A DNA stretch of 45,992 bases, taken from NCBI GenBank assembly GCA_039029535.1, contig JBCCFW010000041.1:1-45992 (forward strand). Reading direction: 5' to 3'. The notes below the pieces were generated by a model that saw nothing but the letters and a program-made list of their open reading frames with translations, did no database searches and had not been told where the DNA came from. Below are positions 8,998 through 18,300 of this stretch, piece by piece. The position numbers were made by a program, and so were the translations under genes. The stretch is from JBCCFW01 sp039029535 (GTDB taxonomy: Bacteria; Acidobacteriota; JBCCFW01). The first letter of the stretch is position 1. Each line of letters opens with the position of its first letter.

Positions 8998-9029
8998 GGG
9001 GGATGTCCATCCGTCATTAGGAGAATGTC

Positions 9030-11144
9030 ATGACGATGACCGTGAAGGGGACTCGGCGTCGCTGGCTCGTATTGGCCGGCATCGTCGGCCTGATGCTCGT
9101 CACGAGCCGTTTCGAGACCACCCACGCCGCTCCGCGAGGCGAGCGCTCCATGGACCGCCGTGCGCCGACCACCGGGACTCAGAGCCCGTTGGGCTGCCCC
9201 GACATGGCCGGTCCGAACATCACCTGCTCGGCCACCGTGGTCGACTGTGCCGGTGGCGGCTTCCTGCCCTCCCGCGCTGCGGCCCGCCGTGCGCCCGACC
9301 TCGGCATCGGCCGTCGCGGCAACCCGCGCAACCCCGGCCTGGTCGCCGACCCGAGCGTCAGCGTCCCCGGTGGCGCCGAGCCCGTCATCCGCGGCGGTCA
9401 CGAGGGGCTGAACGCCGGTGATGCCAGCATCGACCCCGCGGTCGAGCGTGCGCGCATCGAGGCGAAGCTCCGCACTCATGGCGCGACCGGCACGGTGCAG
9501 ACCCACCTGGACCCGGACGTCTGGGCCATCGAGCCCGACGCGCTGGACTGCCCGATGCCTTGCACGACCGGCACGCTCAGCGTCGACAACGACTTCTACG
9601 ACGTCGCCCTCGACTGCGTGAACGGCGCCTTCACGGCCCGGACCGGTGTCATCCACCCGGTCACCATCAGCAGCGGTGCGAAGCAGAACGTGATCTTCGG
9701 CGGCACCGGCCTCAACACCGGCACGTCCGACATCACCTTCCACGTGCACAACGACGGCAGCAACTTCCTCGACCCGTCGCCGGCGCTGGGCGCCTGCGTT
9801 TTCGATCCGCCCGACACCCCGGGTGAGCCCAACAGCCTCGGCGTGGCCGAGGAGTGGATCCAGATCGTCGCCGGGATGGAGCTGACCTTCCGCGAAGAGA
9901 TCGTCGCGTTCGGGAGCACGCCGGACAACTCCGGCGTTCGGATGACTCTCTCCGTGAGCAACAGCGACGGCTCCTTCGACACGGCCAACATGGGCGTGCG
10001 CTGGCAGATCGACTACCAGAACGCCGGCGACGACGGACCGCTCTGGGGCCGCGTGGTCTGTGACCCGTTCGAGGTCGTCGAAGAGCTCGACACCTCGCAC
10101 GAGTTCCTGGCCTCCGAGGTCCTCGACTTCGCCCGCCTGCAGAACAACACGAGCGACCCGATCTTCGGCAACTACACGTCGACCGTGGATCTCGCTGGCT
10201 ACCCCGGCACGGCCACGCCCGATCGCCTGCTCTTCTCGCGCTGGAGCGCGGTCAACGCGTCGCCCTGGAACGTCACCATCACCGAGGGTGAGAACGCCGA
10301 CAGCGATTCGGCCGGTGTCTTCTACTACGGCTACCTGCCCGAGGACGGCTTCCTCGTCGCTCCGGGTGAGACCAACTCGCGCTCGCTCATCATCTTCACC
10401 GCCGCCGATGACAACATCGACTGTGGTGACTTCCAGGCCGGCACGGGCGACAACGCCGAGCTGACCGTCTGTCCGGGTAGCTGCGTCGAGCTCGGCGCCG
10501 AGGCGACCGATGACTGCGAGGTGGCCGAGGTCACCGTCGAGGCGAGCGCCGGTGCGCCGCCTTGCGATGGTCCTGGCTGCGTGGTCGAGTTCGCCGACGA
10601 GGGCACGTACACGTACACCTTCACGGCGACCGACATCGCGGGCAACTCGACGTCCTGCACCACGACGGTCACGGTCGACTACGACTCCCAGACCTGTCAC
10701 GCGACCGACTTCAGCGGCTTCAGCGCCGGTGATGTCGTGACCTCGCTCCCGGGCGCGACGGTGACCGGTAGTGGCGACATCGTGGCCTTCGACACCAGCG
10801 CGGTGACCTGCGACGACTTCGACCTCATGGCGATGATCGGCAACGTGCTGGTCGTGCAGGAGGCCGGTTCGGCCTGCGTCCCGGACGACGATGCCGACGG
10901 CGGTCTCATCCGTCTCGACTTCGACGAGCCCGGCGTGGTCGGCTCGGTGAACCTGGTCGACATCGACGAGATGGGGACCCAGGTCCGTGTCTACGACGCG
11001 GCCGGTGGCCTGCTCGGCTCGGCCGACGTGGTCGTCGGTGGCAACGCCGAGACGACCTCCGTCGCCTTCGACCTCTGCGGCGTGTCCGCGGTCGAGATCG
11101 AGCTCGGCGGCTCGGGTGCCTTCGCCGGCATCACCTGCCCGTAG
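9030..11144 (+). CDS. Secreted 704-residue protein, first tandem copy
   Basis: The ATG follows AGGAGA. The N-terminus is a classical signal peptide (KGTRRRWLVLAGIVGLMLV, cleavage likely after THA near residue 34). The mature protein is Cys- and Asp-rich. A conserved central region (residues about 160-440) has no family I can name. Residues about 478-550 look like an HYR/Ig-like beta domain (VCPGSCVELGAEATDDC ... GTYTYTFTATDIAGN). The last 145 residues form a further beta-rich domain ending in Cys-Pro. The next gene encodes a close paralog of identical length. The role is probably structural or adhesive at the cell surface. No enzyme motif is evident. A strong terminator follows, so the two copies are separately transcribed. 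Confidence 0.85.
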   Translation: MTMTVKGTRRRWLVLAGIVGLMLVTSRFETTHAAPRGERSMDRRAPTTGTQSPLGCPDMAGPNITCSATVVDCAGGGFLPSRAAARRAPDLGIGRRGNPRNPGLVADPSVSVPGGAEPVIRGGHEGLNAGDASIDPAVERARIEAKLRTHGATGTVQTHLDPDVWAIEPDALDCPMPCTTGTLSVDNDFYDVALDCVNGAFTARTGVIHPVTISSGAKQNVIFGGTGLNTGTSDITFHVHNDGSNFLDPSPALGACVFDPPDTPGEPNSLGVAEEWIQIVAGMELTFREEIVAFGSTPDNSGVRMTLSVSNSDGSFDTANMGVRWQIDYQNAGDDGPLWGRVVCDPFEVVEELDTSHEFLASEVLDFARLQNNTSDPIFGNYTSTVDLAGYPGTATPDRLLFSRWSAVNASPWNVTITEGENADSDSAGVFYYGYLPEDGFLVAPGETNSRSLIIFTAADDNIDCGDFQAGTGDNAELTVCPGSCVELGAEATDDCEVAEVTVEASAGAPPCDGPGCVVEFADEGTYTYTFTATDIAGNSTSCTTTVTVDYDSQTCHATDFSGFSAGDVVTSLPGATVTGSGDIVAFDTSAVTCDDFDLMAMIGNVLVVQEAGSACVPDDDADGGLIRLDFDEPGVVGSVNLVDIDEMGTQVRVYDAAGGLLGSADVVVGGNAETTSVAFDLCGVSAVEIELGGSGAFAGITCP

Positions 11145-11174
11145 TCGGACTGGGCTGAACCGTCCGACACCCTG

Positions 11175-11212
11175 AAAGGCGGGGCTCCGACCACGGTCGG
11201 ACCCCGCCTTTT
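11175..11212 (+). terminator. Rho-independent terminator after first 704-residue gene
   Basis: A long GC-rich hairpin starts with AAAGGCGGGG and ends with CCCCGCCTTT (one bulged base, 4-nt loop CACG) and runs directly into TTTTCT. This is a textbook intrinsic terminator 30 nt after the stop codon. Confidence 0.9.
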
Positions 11213-11268
11213 CTCGTGTCTCCGGCTCGCGTGGGGCGATTCGTCACACCGTGGAACGGAAACTCCCT

Positions 11269-11286
11269 TGCCCCTGAAGGGGGGCA
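11269..11286 (+). terminator. Second terminator-like hairpin in the inter-paralog gap
   Basis: TGCCCC (11269-11274) pairs with GGGGCA (11281-11286) around a 6-nt loop. A run of five T follows at 11296-11300, nine bases later. It could be a back-up terminator or part of the leader of the second copy. Confidence 0.3.
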
Positions 11287-11328
11287 GGACCCATCTTTTT
11301 CACCGAGACCAGAAAATCGTGCCCGGGT

Positions 11329-11382
11329 TGCGGTCCTCGCCATCGGACCGCAGGGCGCTCTTCTTTCTACGTTTTCCGGTCC
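11329..11382 (+). promoter_or_regulatory. Leader with two mutually exclusive hairpins before second 704-residue gene
   Basis: TGCGGTCC (11329-11336) is a perfect 8-bp complement of GGACCGCA (11345-11352), and T-rich sequence follows. CGGTCC occurs again at 11377-11382, immediately before the AGGAG ribosome-binding site (11383-11387). It could compete for the same GGACCG. The two pairings exclude one another, a layout seen in attenuators and translational switches. No known riboswitch class is recognised. Confidence 0.35.
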
Positions 11383-11394
11383 AGGAGACATTTC

Positions 11395-13509
11395 ATGACC
11401 ATCACCTCGAAGGGGACCCGTCGTCGCTGGCTCGTCTTGGCCGGCATCGCGGGCCTGCTGCTCGTCACGAGCCGATTCGACGCCACTCACGCGGCTCCGC
11501 GAGCAGAGCGCGCCACCGACCGTCGCGCACCGACCACCGGGTCCGACAGCCCGTTCGGCTGCGACGACATGGCCGGTCCCGACATCACCTGCTCGGCCAC
11601 CGTGGTCGACTGCGGTGGCGGTGACTTCCTGCCGGCACGCGCCGCTGCCCGTCGTGCGCCCCACCTCGGGATCGGCCGTCGTGGCAATCCCCGGAACCCG
11701 GGTCTCGTCGCCGACCCGAGCGTGAGCGCTCCTGGCACTGCCGGACCCGTGCGTGGTGGTCGTGAAGGCCTGAACGCGGGTGATGCCACCATCGACCCCG
11801 CCGTCGAGCGGGCTCGCATCGAAGCCAAGCTTCGCACGCACTCGGCGCGAGGCACCGCGCGCACGCACCTCGATCCCGACCTCTGGGCCATCGAGCCGGA
11901 CGCGCTCGACTGCGCCATGCCGTGCACGGGTGCCGACACGATCAGCGTCGACAACGACTTTTACGATGTCGCGCTCGACTGCAACAACGGTGCGTTCACC
12001 GCTCGGACCGGCGTCATCCACCCGGTCACCATCGACAGCGGCGACAAGCAGAACGTGATCTTCGGTGGTGACACCCTCGGTCCGGGCACCTCCGACATCA
12101 CCTTCCACGTGCACAACGACGGCAGCAACTTCCTCGACCCGGCCCCGGCGCTGGGCGCTTGCATCTTCGATCCTCCCGACACTCCGAGTGAGCCGAACAG
12201 CATCGGCATCGCGCAGGAGTGGATCCAGATCGTCGCCGGGATGGAGCTGACCTTCCGTGAGGAGATCGTCTCCTTCGGCAGCACGCCGGACGACTCCGGC
12301 GTCCGTCTCACCCTCGGCGTGACCAACAGCGACGGCTCCTTCGACACGGCCAACATGGGCGTGCGCTGGCAAATCGACTACCAGAACGCCTTCGACGACG
12401 GTCCGCTCTGGGGCCGCGTCGTCTGCGACCCGTTCGAGGTCGTCGAAGAGCTCTCGACCGAGCACGAGTTCCTCCCCTCGGAGATCCTCGACTTCGGTCG
12501 TCTCCAGAACAACGAAGACACGCCGATCTTCGGCAACTACACCTCCACCGTCGATCTCGCGGGTTACCCGGGCACGGCGACGCCCGACCGTCTCATCTAC
12601 GGTCAGTGGGGACCGCTCTCCGGCTCCGGCTGGAACTACGTGGCCAACGAGGGTGCCAACGCCGACAGTGACTCGGCCGCGCTCTTCTACTACGGCTACC
12701 TGCCCGAGGATGGCTTCCTCGTCGCGCCCGGTGAGAGCGACTCGCGTTCGCTCATCATCTTCACGGCCGCCGAGGACAACGTCGACTGCGGTGACTTCCA
12801 GGCCGGCGTCGGCAACAACGCCGAGCTGACCGTGTGTCCGGGCACCTGCGTGGCGCTCGGCGCCGAGGCGACCGACGACTGCGGCATCGCCGAGGTGACG
12901 GTCGAGGCGAGCGCCGGTGCGCCGCCCTGCGACGGCCCGGGCTGCGTGGTGCAGTTCGAGGACGGAGGCACCTACACCTACACCTTCACGGCGACCGACA
13001 CGGCGGGCAACTCGACGTCGTGCACGACGACCGTCGACGTGACCTTCGGCGCAGAGCCCTGCCGTGTCATGGACCTCAGCGGCCTCAGCGCCGGCGACAT
13101 CGTGACCGCGCTTCCGGGTGCGACGGTGTCGGGCAGTGGTGACATCGCGGTGTTCGACACGAGCGCGGTGACCTGCGACGACTTCGACCTCATGGCGATG
13201 CGGGGAGCCGCGCTGGTCGTGCAAGAGGCTGGCTCCGCCTGCGTGCCGGACGACGACGCCGACGGCGGCATCATCCGTCTCGACTTCGACGAGCCGGGCT
13301 TCCTCGCCATCGTGGAGTTGCTCGACATCGACGAGGCTGGCACCCAGGTCCGCGTCTACGATGCGGCAGGTGGCCTCCTCGAGTCGATCGACGTGGCTCC
13401 TGGCCTCAACGGCGAGATCACGGGCGTGTCGGTCTTCCGCTGTGGCGTGTCGGCCCTCGAGGTCGAGCTCGCCGGTTCGGGCGCCCTCCTCGAGGTGAAC
13501 TGCCCGTAG
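11395..13509 (+). CDS. Secreted 704-residue protein, second tandem copy
   Basis: Same length and architecture as the copy at 9030: signal peptide, Asp/Cys-rich central region, an HYR/Ig-like beta domain (about residues 478-550) and a C-terminal beta domain ending in Cys-Pro. Identity is high along the whole length, with differences concentrated in the last 60 residues and in short surface-like stretches (for example YGQWGPLSGSGWN instead of FSRWSAVNASPWN). The ATG at 11395 follows AGGAG. The upstream leader differs completely from that of the first copy, so the paralogs probably respond to different signals. This is inference. Confidence 0.85.
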   Translation: MTITSKGTRRRWLVLAGIAGLLLVTSRFDATHAAPRAERATDRRAPTTGSDSPFGCDDMAGPDITCSATVVDCGGGDFLPARAAARRAPHLGIGRRGNPRNPGLVADPSVSAPGTAGPVRGGREGLNAGDATIDPAVERARIEAKLRTHSARGTARTHLDPDLWAIEPDALDCAMPCTGADTISVDNDFYDVALDCNNGAFTARTGVIHPVTIDSGDKQNVIFGGDTLGPGTSDITFHVHNDGSNFLDPAPALGACIFDPPDTPSEPNSIGIAQEWIQIVAGMELTFREEIVSFGSTPDDSGVRLTLGVTNSDGSFDTANMGVRWQIDYQNAFDDGPLWGRVVCDPFEVVEELSTEHEFLPSEILDFGRLQNNEDTPIFGNYTSTVDLAGYPGTATPDRLIYGQWGPLSGSGWNYVANEGANADSDSAALFYYGYLPEDGFLVAPGESDSRSLIIFTAAEDNVDCGDFQAGVGNNAELTVCPGTCVALGAEATDDCGIAEVTVEASAGAPPCDGPGCVVQFEDGGTYTYTFTATDTAGNSTSCTTTVDVTFGAEPCRVMDLSGLSAGDIVTALPGATVSGSGDIAVFDTSAVTCDDFDLMAMRGAALVVQEAGSACVPDDDADGGIIRLDFDEPGFLAIVELLDIDEAGTQVRVYDAAGGLLESIDVAPGLNGEITGVSVFRCGVSALEVELAGSGALLEVNCP

Positions 13510-13531
13510 TAGCTCGGAGCGACCCTGAACG

Positions 13532-13549
13532 CCGGTCCTGACGGGCCGG
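13532..13549 (+). terminator. Weak hairpin after second 704-residue gene
   Basis: CCGGTCC (13532-13538) pairs with GGGCCGG (13543-13549), with one T-G wobble and loop TGAC, 23 nt after the stop. There is no T-run, so terminator function is only possible. Confidence 0.3.
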
Positions 13550-13652
13550 TGGGAGAGCGGGACGTCGGCCTCGGCCACGTCTCGCTCTTCGTGTCTGCAA
13601 CTCGACGCGTGCCGAAGATCACCAGTGCCTGCTTGACGCTGAAGCGAGCCGA

Positions 13653-13670
13653 ACATACTGTTTGGTATGT
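13653..13670 (+). promoter_or_regulatory. Palindromic operator O1 upstream of tetR-family gene
   Basis: ACATACTGTTTGGTATGT is a quasi-perfect palindrome with half-sites ACATACY around a 4-nt centre. The flanking A and T extend it to AACATAC/GTATGTT. A possible -35 (TTGACG, 13633-13638) lies just upstream, so bound repressor would cover the -10 region. It sits 51 nt before the regulator's GTG start, which fits autoregulation. The same architecture recurs at 14382. Confidence 0.65.
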
Positions 13671-13721
13671 TTCGTGTTGCCGGAGCCTGCGATCCGGCCG
13701 TGGTCCCTCCGAGGAGCCCTG

Positions 13722-14336
13722 GTGCCAGCCAAGCGTGAGCCCGATCAGACCCGGAAGTCGCTGCTCGTGGCGGCCTTCTGGGAGATCTACCAGAAGGGCT
13801 ATCAGGCGGCGGCCATCGACAAGATCCTCGAGGAGACCGGGGTCACCAAGGGCGCGCTCTACCACCACTTCAAGAACAAGAAGGACCTCGGTCTCACGGT
13901 GGTGGACGAGATCATCGGCGGCATCGTGCTCCAGCCCTGGCTGGAGGCCTGCGCCGATGCCAGCCAGCCCATCGAGGCCTGCGCCGCCGCGTTCCGGCAT
14001 CACCTGAACGAGCACGAGCGCTACATCATCGAGCTCGGCTGCCCCCTCAACAATCTCGCGCAGGAGATGTCGCCGGTCGACGAGGACTTCCGCGAGCGGA
14101 TCAACGCCGTCTATCGGAAGTGGCAGGCGGCCCTCGCCGGTCTCGTCGCCCGGGCACAGGCCTGCGGCCGAGTCAGGGAAGGGCTCGATCCCGAGCGCGT
14201 GGCCAGCTACATCGTCTCCTCCTTCGAGGGCATCATCGGAATGGCCAAGACCACCCAGAGCAGGGAGTTCCTGGATGCCGGCCTCGAAGGGCTCGAGGCC
14301 TACGCCCTGAGCCTCCAACCCGAGCCTCAGTCATGA
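13722..14336 (+). CDS. TetR/AcrR-family repressor, NemR/AcuR-like
   Basis: A 204-residue protein. The N-terminal helix-turn-helix reads GYQAAAIDKILEETGVTKGALYHHFKNK (about residues 25-52), the canonical TetR DNA-binding motif. The ligand domain carries GCPLNNLAQEMS, a motif typical of the branch that includes NemR and AcuR, repressors sensing reactive electrophiles. That placement is by motif memory. I chose GTG 13722, preceded by GAGGAG, over an upstream GTG at 13662 that falls inside the operator. The gene overlaps the retropepsin gene by ATGA, so the two are co-translated. Operators O1 and O2 precede the two genes. Confidence 0.88.
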   Translation: MPAKREPDQTRKSLLVAAFWEIYQKGYQAAAIDKILEETGVTKGALYHHFKNKKDLGLTVVDEIIGGIVLQPWLEACADASQPIEACAAAFRHHLNEHERYIIELGCPLNNLAQEMSPVDEDFRERINAVYRKWQAALAGLVARAQACGRVREGLDPERVASYIVSSFEGIIGMAKTTQSREFLDAGLEGLEAYALSLQPEPQS

Positions 14337-15379
14337 GCTCCCAAGACCTTCGTTCACCCAGGCATCTCGCCGTGTCCGGCAACATACCAACCGGTCTGTA
14401 TCGGGCGCTCGGAGAGCCTGTCCGTGGGCTGGGGCGTCTCGGTCTTCGTCTCCTTCCCTGGCTCCTCGTCCTGACCGCGATCGTGCTGGCCGGCCGCGCC
14501 GGAGCGAGCCCTGGACGCCGCGCGGCGGCCCAGGTCGAGCTGTCGGGCACGGCGGTCCACCTGCCCTTCGATCTCGACGAGGGGCACGTGTTGGTGGAGA
14601 CCTGGCTCGATGGTGAGGGCCCCTTCCGCTTCCAGCTCGACACGGGTGCTGGAGTGGAGGCTTGCCTCGACACCGAGCTGGCCGAGCGACTCGGCCTCCA
14701 GTCCGTCGGGACGGCCTGGCACGACGACGGCTCGGGTCGTGACCCGGTCAGGAGGTCGCTCGTCGCGTTGCAGGAGCTGCGAGTCGGTGGGCTCCGTGCC
14801 GAGAACGTCACCGCCTTGGTGGCCGACCTTCACTGGCTCGGCCGACCGGGAGCGGAGCCCGTCGACGGCGTGCTCGGCTTCGACCTCTTCCACGACGTGT
14901 TGTTGACCATCGACTACCCCGCCCGCCGCATCGAGCTCGCGCGCGGAGAGTTGTCGTCGGAGGAAGCCCACGTCATCGACTACGACGACTCGCGTGGCCT
15001 GCCCGACGTCGAGCTTCGCTTGGCCGGTCGAAGGATCCGCGCCCTCATCGATACAGGCGCACGCTCGGCGCTCAGCCTTCCGGACCGGTGGCGACGATCG
15101 CTACCGCTGCGTGACGAGCCGAGTCTCGTCGGGACGGTGCGCACCGTGAACAACGAGTTTCAGCTCCTGGCCGCGCGGCTGCGCTCGCCACTCGAAGTTG
15201 CCGGCTATCGATTGCGCGACGTCGCTGCCAGCTTCGCGGTGGGCGACGACGAGGTGCTCGTCGGCGGTGGCTTGCTCCGTCACTTCCGCTTGACCGTGGA
15301 CCAGGTCAATCGCCGACTGCGCTTGCTGCACGATGGCGAGCGCGAGTCGAAGCTCAGGGACAGGGTGGCATCCAGGTGA
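14333..15379 (+). CDS. Membrane-anchored retropepsin-like aspartic protease
   Basis: A 348-residue protein. A hydrophobic segment (LLPWLLVLTAIVLAG, about residues 39-53) serves as signal peptide or anchor. Two retropepsin-type half-domains follow, each with the DTGA catalytic motif: LDTGAG with Asp103 and IDTGAR with Asp240. Each motif is followed by a later hydrophobic-hydrophobic-Gly, as in GVLGFDLF. Viral-type enzymes dimerise one motif. Here both motifs lie in one chain, as in other bacterial Asp_protease_2 proteins. The ATG overlaps the regulator's TGA. An alternative GTG start at 14372 is possible. Operator O2 lies in the early coding sequence. The last 26 bp overlap the convergent TSP3 gene. 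Substrate unknown. Confidence 0.85.
   Translation: MSSQDLRSPRHLAVSGNIPTGLYRALGEPVRGLGRLGLRLLPWLLVLTAIVLAGRAGASPGRRAAAQVELSGTAVHLPFDLDEGHVLVETWLDGEGPFRFQLDTGAGVEACLDTELAERLGLQSVGTAWHDDGSGRDPVRRSLVALQELRVGGLRAENVTALVADLHWLGRPGAEPVDGVLGFDLFHDVLLTIDYPARRIELARGELSSEEAHVIDYDDSRGLPDVELRLAGRRIRALIDTGARSALSLPDRWRRSLPLRDEPSLVGTVRTVNNEFQLLAARLRSPLEVAGYRLRDVAASFAVGDDEVLVGGGLLRHFRLTVDQVNRRLRLLHDGERESKLRDRVASR
14382..14399 (+). promoter_or_regulatory. Second palindromic operator O2 inside the protease 5' coding region
   Basis: ACATACCAACCGGTCTGT has half-sites ACATACC and, on the other strand, ACAGACC around the 4-nt centre AACC. It matches the O1 layout (ACATACYnnnnGGTMTGT). It uses ATA and TAT codons, which are rare in this GC-rich genome, hinting that DNA-level selection kept the site. 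It may allow the regulator to block transcription or an internal promoter. Confidence 0.5.
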
Positions 15380-18300
15380 CGAACAGCTCGGCGCGGGTGC
15401 TTCCTTCGGGGGCGATGGGGCCGAACCCGCAGGAGTTGTGAGCCTGCACGAGGTAGAAGCGACCCGACCCGGGTGAGTCGTCGTCCAGCTCGTCGACCCA
15501 GCTCGAGGCCGACGTCGAGGCGGCGAAGCAGCCCTCGTTCAGCTCCTTGCTCTCACCCAGATGGTCGACGTCGTCGAGGTCACTTCGGAAGACGGCGATC
15601 TCCGTGCCGACTCCCGGGCTTGGGGCAGGCAGTGACCAGCTCAGGCGAGTGCTCCCGCCTCGGCTGACGCTCAGCAGCACGAGCCCGGTCGGGATGGCGT
15701 GGGCGGTCGCGTCGTCGGGAGCGCAGTCGTCCACGTTGGCCACCTCATCTCCGTCGCGATCGAGGTCGCAGTCGTCGCCGAGCCCGTCGAGGTCGAGATC
15801 GGCCTGTTCGGGGTTGGACTGTTGGGGACAGTTGTCCAGGCTGGTGCAGTGGCCGTCGAGGTCCACGTCGTCTGGAGCATCGAGCGGACAGGGATCGCAG
15901 GCATCGCCGACTCCGTCTGCATCGACATCGGCTTGGTCGGCGTTGGTTTCTTCAGGGCAGTTGTCCTGACTCGTGCAGCGCTCATCGAGGTCAGGGTCGT
16001 CGGGCGAGTCGAGCGGGCAGGGATCGCAGGCATCGCCGTTGCCATCGCCGTCGCCATCCACCTGGTCGAGGTTGTCGGCGACGGGGCAGTTGTCGCAGAC
16101 ATCGCCCACGCCATCGTCATCCTCGTCGTCCTGATCGGTGTTGGCAGCACCTGCACAGTTGTCGCAGGGGTCGCCGATGAAGTCACTGTCCAGGTCGGGA
16201 CCGCAGTCCGGAAACACCGCGAACTCCGTGCTCGCGCTCGCCAGGATCGCGCCGCACTCCCCACGCCAGGTCAGCTCGTTGATGTAGCTCGCATCATGCT
16301 CCGGGAAGCTCGGGCCGAAGAACGCCGTTCCCTCGTCGATGACCTCCCACGGCAACACCGGGGGCATCGGGATCCAACGACTCACTTCCGACCCGGTGTA
16401 CGGCTCGAACTCGCCGAAGGGGGTCAGGTAGCTCGTGCGGTCGGGCGTGAGGACCAGGTGCTCGACCACGGTCCAGAGTCGCAGGTCGTCCTGGAGATTG
16501 GCGAGCTGGCTCGAGATGAGGAGCAGGTCGCCGTCCGGCTCATACACGGGACGGTTGGTGGAGAGCTCGCGGACCTCTGCATCCGACACGACCTGAAACG
16601 TCAGGCTGTCGACCTCGGTCACCAACGACGGACAGTTGCCGCTGAGGTCGAAGGCCTCAGGGCAGCGGAAGAGCCGCAGCGTCCAGTCGCCGGCTTGGGA
16701 AAACGGGCCGAGATCGAGCTGTCCTTCGGCCTCTCCGGCGTCGTCGGAGGTCACGACCTCGTGGGCGACTCGCAGGCCAGCCGGGTCTTCCCACCAGAGC
16801 AGGTAGCGGCCGGTGAGCTCCGGCTCGAGACCGAACGCCCCCGCGTGAATGCGGTCACAGGTGTCGAAGCGGGTCGTCGCCTGGGTGAGCAGTGGGTCGT
16901 CGAAGCTGGCGACGCGGCTGACGACGGTTTCGTCGGTCGCCGATGCTGCGTGGCTGCCGTTGACGGACGTGAGCGTGAGCTGACTGACGTCGATGGTGCC
17001 GATGGGGCGATCGCCGAGCTCGAGCTCGAAGACGACGCAGAGAGTGCCACCCTGAGCGGTCACGCTCCGGGTCGGGTTGCTCGAGGGCAGGGTGTCACTC
17101 AGGTCCCCATCACAGCTCGGATCCTCGTGGAAGAGGCCGGAGAGGCCCTCGGAAGACAGGTGGGAAATCGTGTAGGTGTCGTCTTCCGCCGAGTTGTTCG
17201 TGAGTTGATGGAGGAACAGCACCGACGTCGAGGGGCCGGCGTGCTTGGCGGTGCCGGCGGCGACCGTGAAGCTCGGGGTGAGGGAGGTGGCTTCGGCAGT
17301 GGTCGTCTCGTCGACGAAGGACGCGCTCAGGGTCGGCACGTTGCTGGAGGTGAAGGTGATCGTCGTCGTGTCGGTGACGTCGAGCGATTCGCCGGCGGGG
17401 ACGGCGATCTCGACCAGGAGGCAGGCCGTGCTCTCAGCCGCGAGGTCGAAGCTCGGAGTCAGCACGAGGCCCGGCGTGCCGCTGCAACCGACATCGTCCC
17501 TCACGGTCACCGGCCAACCCTCGCTCGAGCTCACCCCCACCACGAGACTGTCGGCGCTGGCCGTCGCGTTCGTGACCTGATGACGCTGGGTCACCAGGCT
17601 ATCCGTGGTCGCTGACGTGGTCCGGTCGGGCCAGGCGAGGAGCTCGCCGACGTGCGTGCGATCCACGACCACCTCGGATCGTTCACCGAGGTCGCCCGTG
17701 GCGACGAGTTGAGTGAGCTCCAGGGCCGTGCTCGGGGCATCGATCGGGATGTCGACCTCGACCAGGAGGTGGAACGCTCCGCCACGGGTCAGGACGCGGC
17801 GACCGGGGAGCGGGCCGGTGTCGGGCCAACCATCGCCATCCCGATCCCAGGCGTCGTCGAGCTGGTCATCGACGTCGTCGAAGCGTCCGTCGCCCTGGGC
17901 ATCGACGGCCATGAGCGCGTCGCCGGCAGTGAGGGTGCCGCTGGCATCGACGTCGGCATGAAGGGCCACCTGGAATCCCTGCGACGACGTGCAGGCGAGC
18001 TCGAAGGCCTCCTCGAGGTTGCCGAGGTTCCTGACGACGTGGGGGTAATGCACGATCGTGCCGGCACCTGCCGCTCCCTCGTGCTCGGGGCTCAGGTGGT
18101 GACACGAGTGACCGGCCGACGTGGCACCGCCTCCGACTCCACCCGCGTTGTCCCAGCTCGCGATCGTCGAGTAGTCGTCGTCCTTGGCCCAGCGCACGTC
18201 GGCCGACGACACGTGCACGCCGAAGGGCTGGCCGGGCTCGAGGCCGAGGTCGGTCCACGGGAAGGCCCACTCGAGCCAGCGCCCATCCTCGGAGACGCAG

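Noticed and set aside
8142..10700. 852-codon open frame on the minus strand across the first 704-residue gene
   Set aside because: It is the shadow of two well-supported genes caused by high GC at third positions. The translation is low-complexity and Arg/Val/Gly-rich with no domain, and no start site supports it.
11131..13656. 841-codon open frame on the minus strand across the second 704-residue gene
   Set aside because: Same reason. It mirrors the frame antisense to the first copy only because the two genes are paralogs.
15699..17615. 638-codon plus-strand frame within the TSP3 gene
   Set aside because: It is antisense to a coherent secreted protein with signal peptide and TSP3 array. 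The reverse translation lacks any domain.
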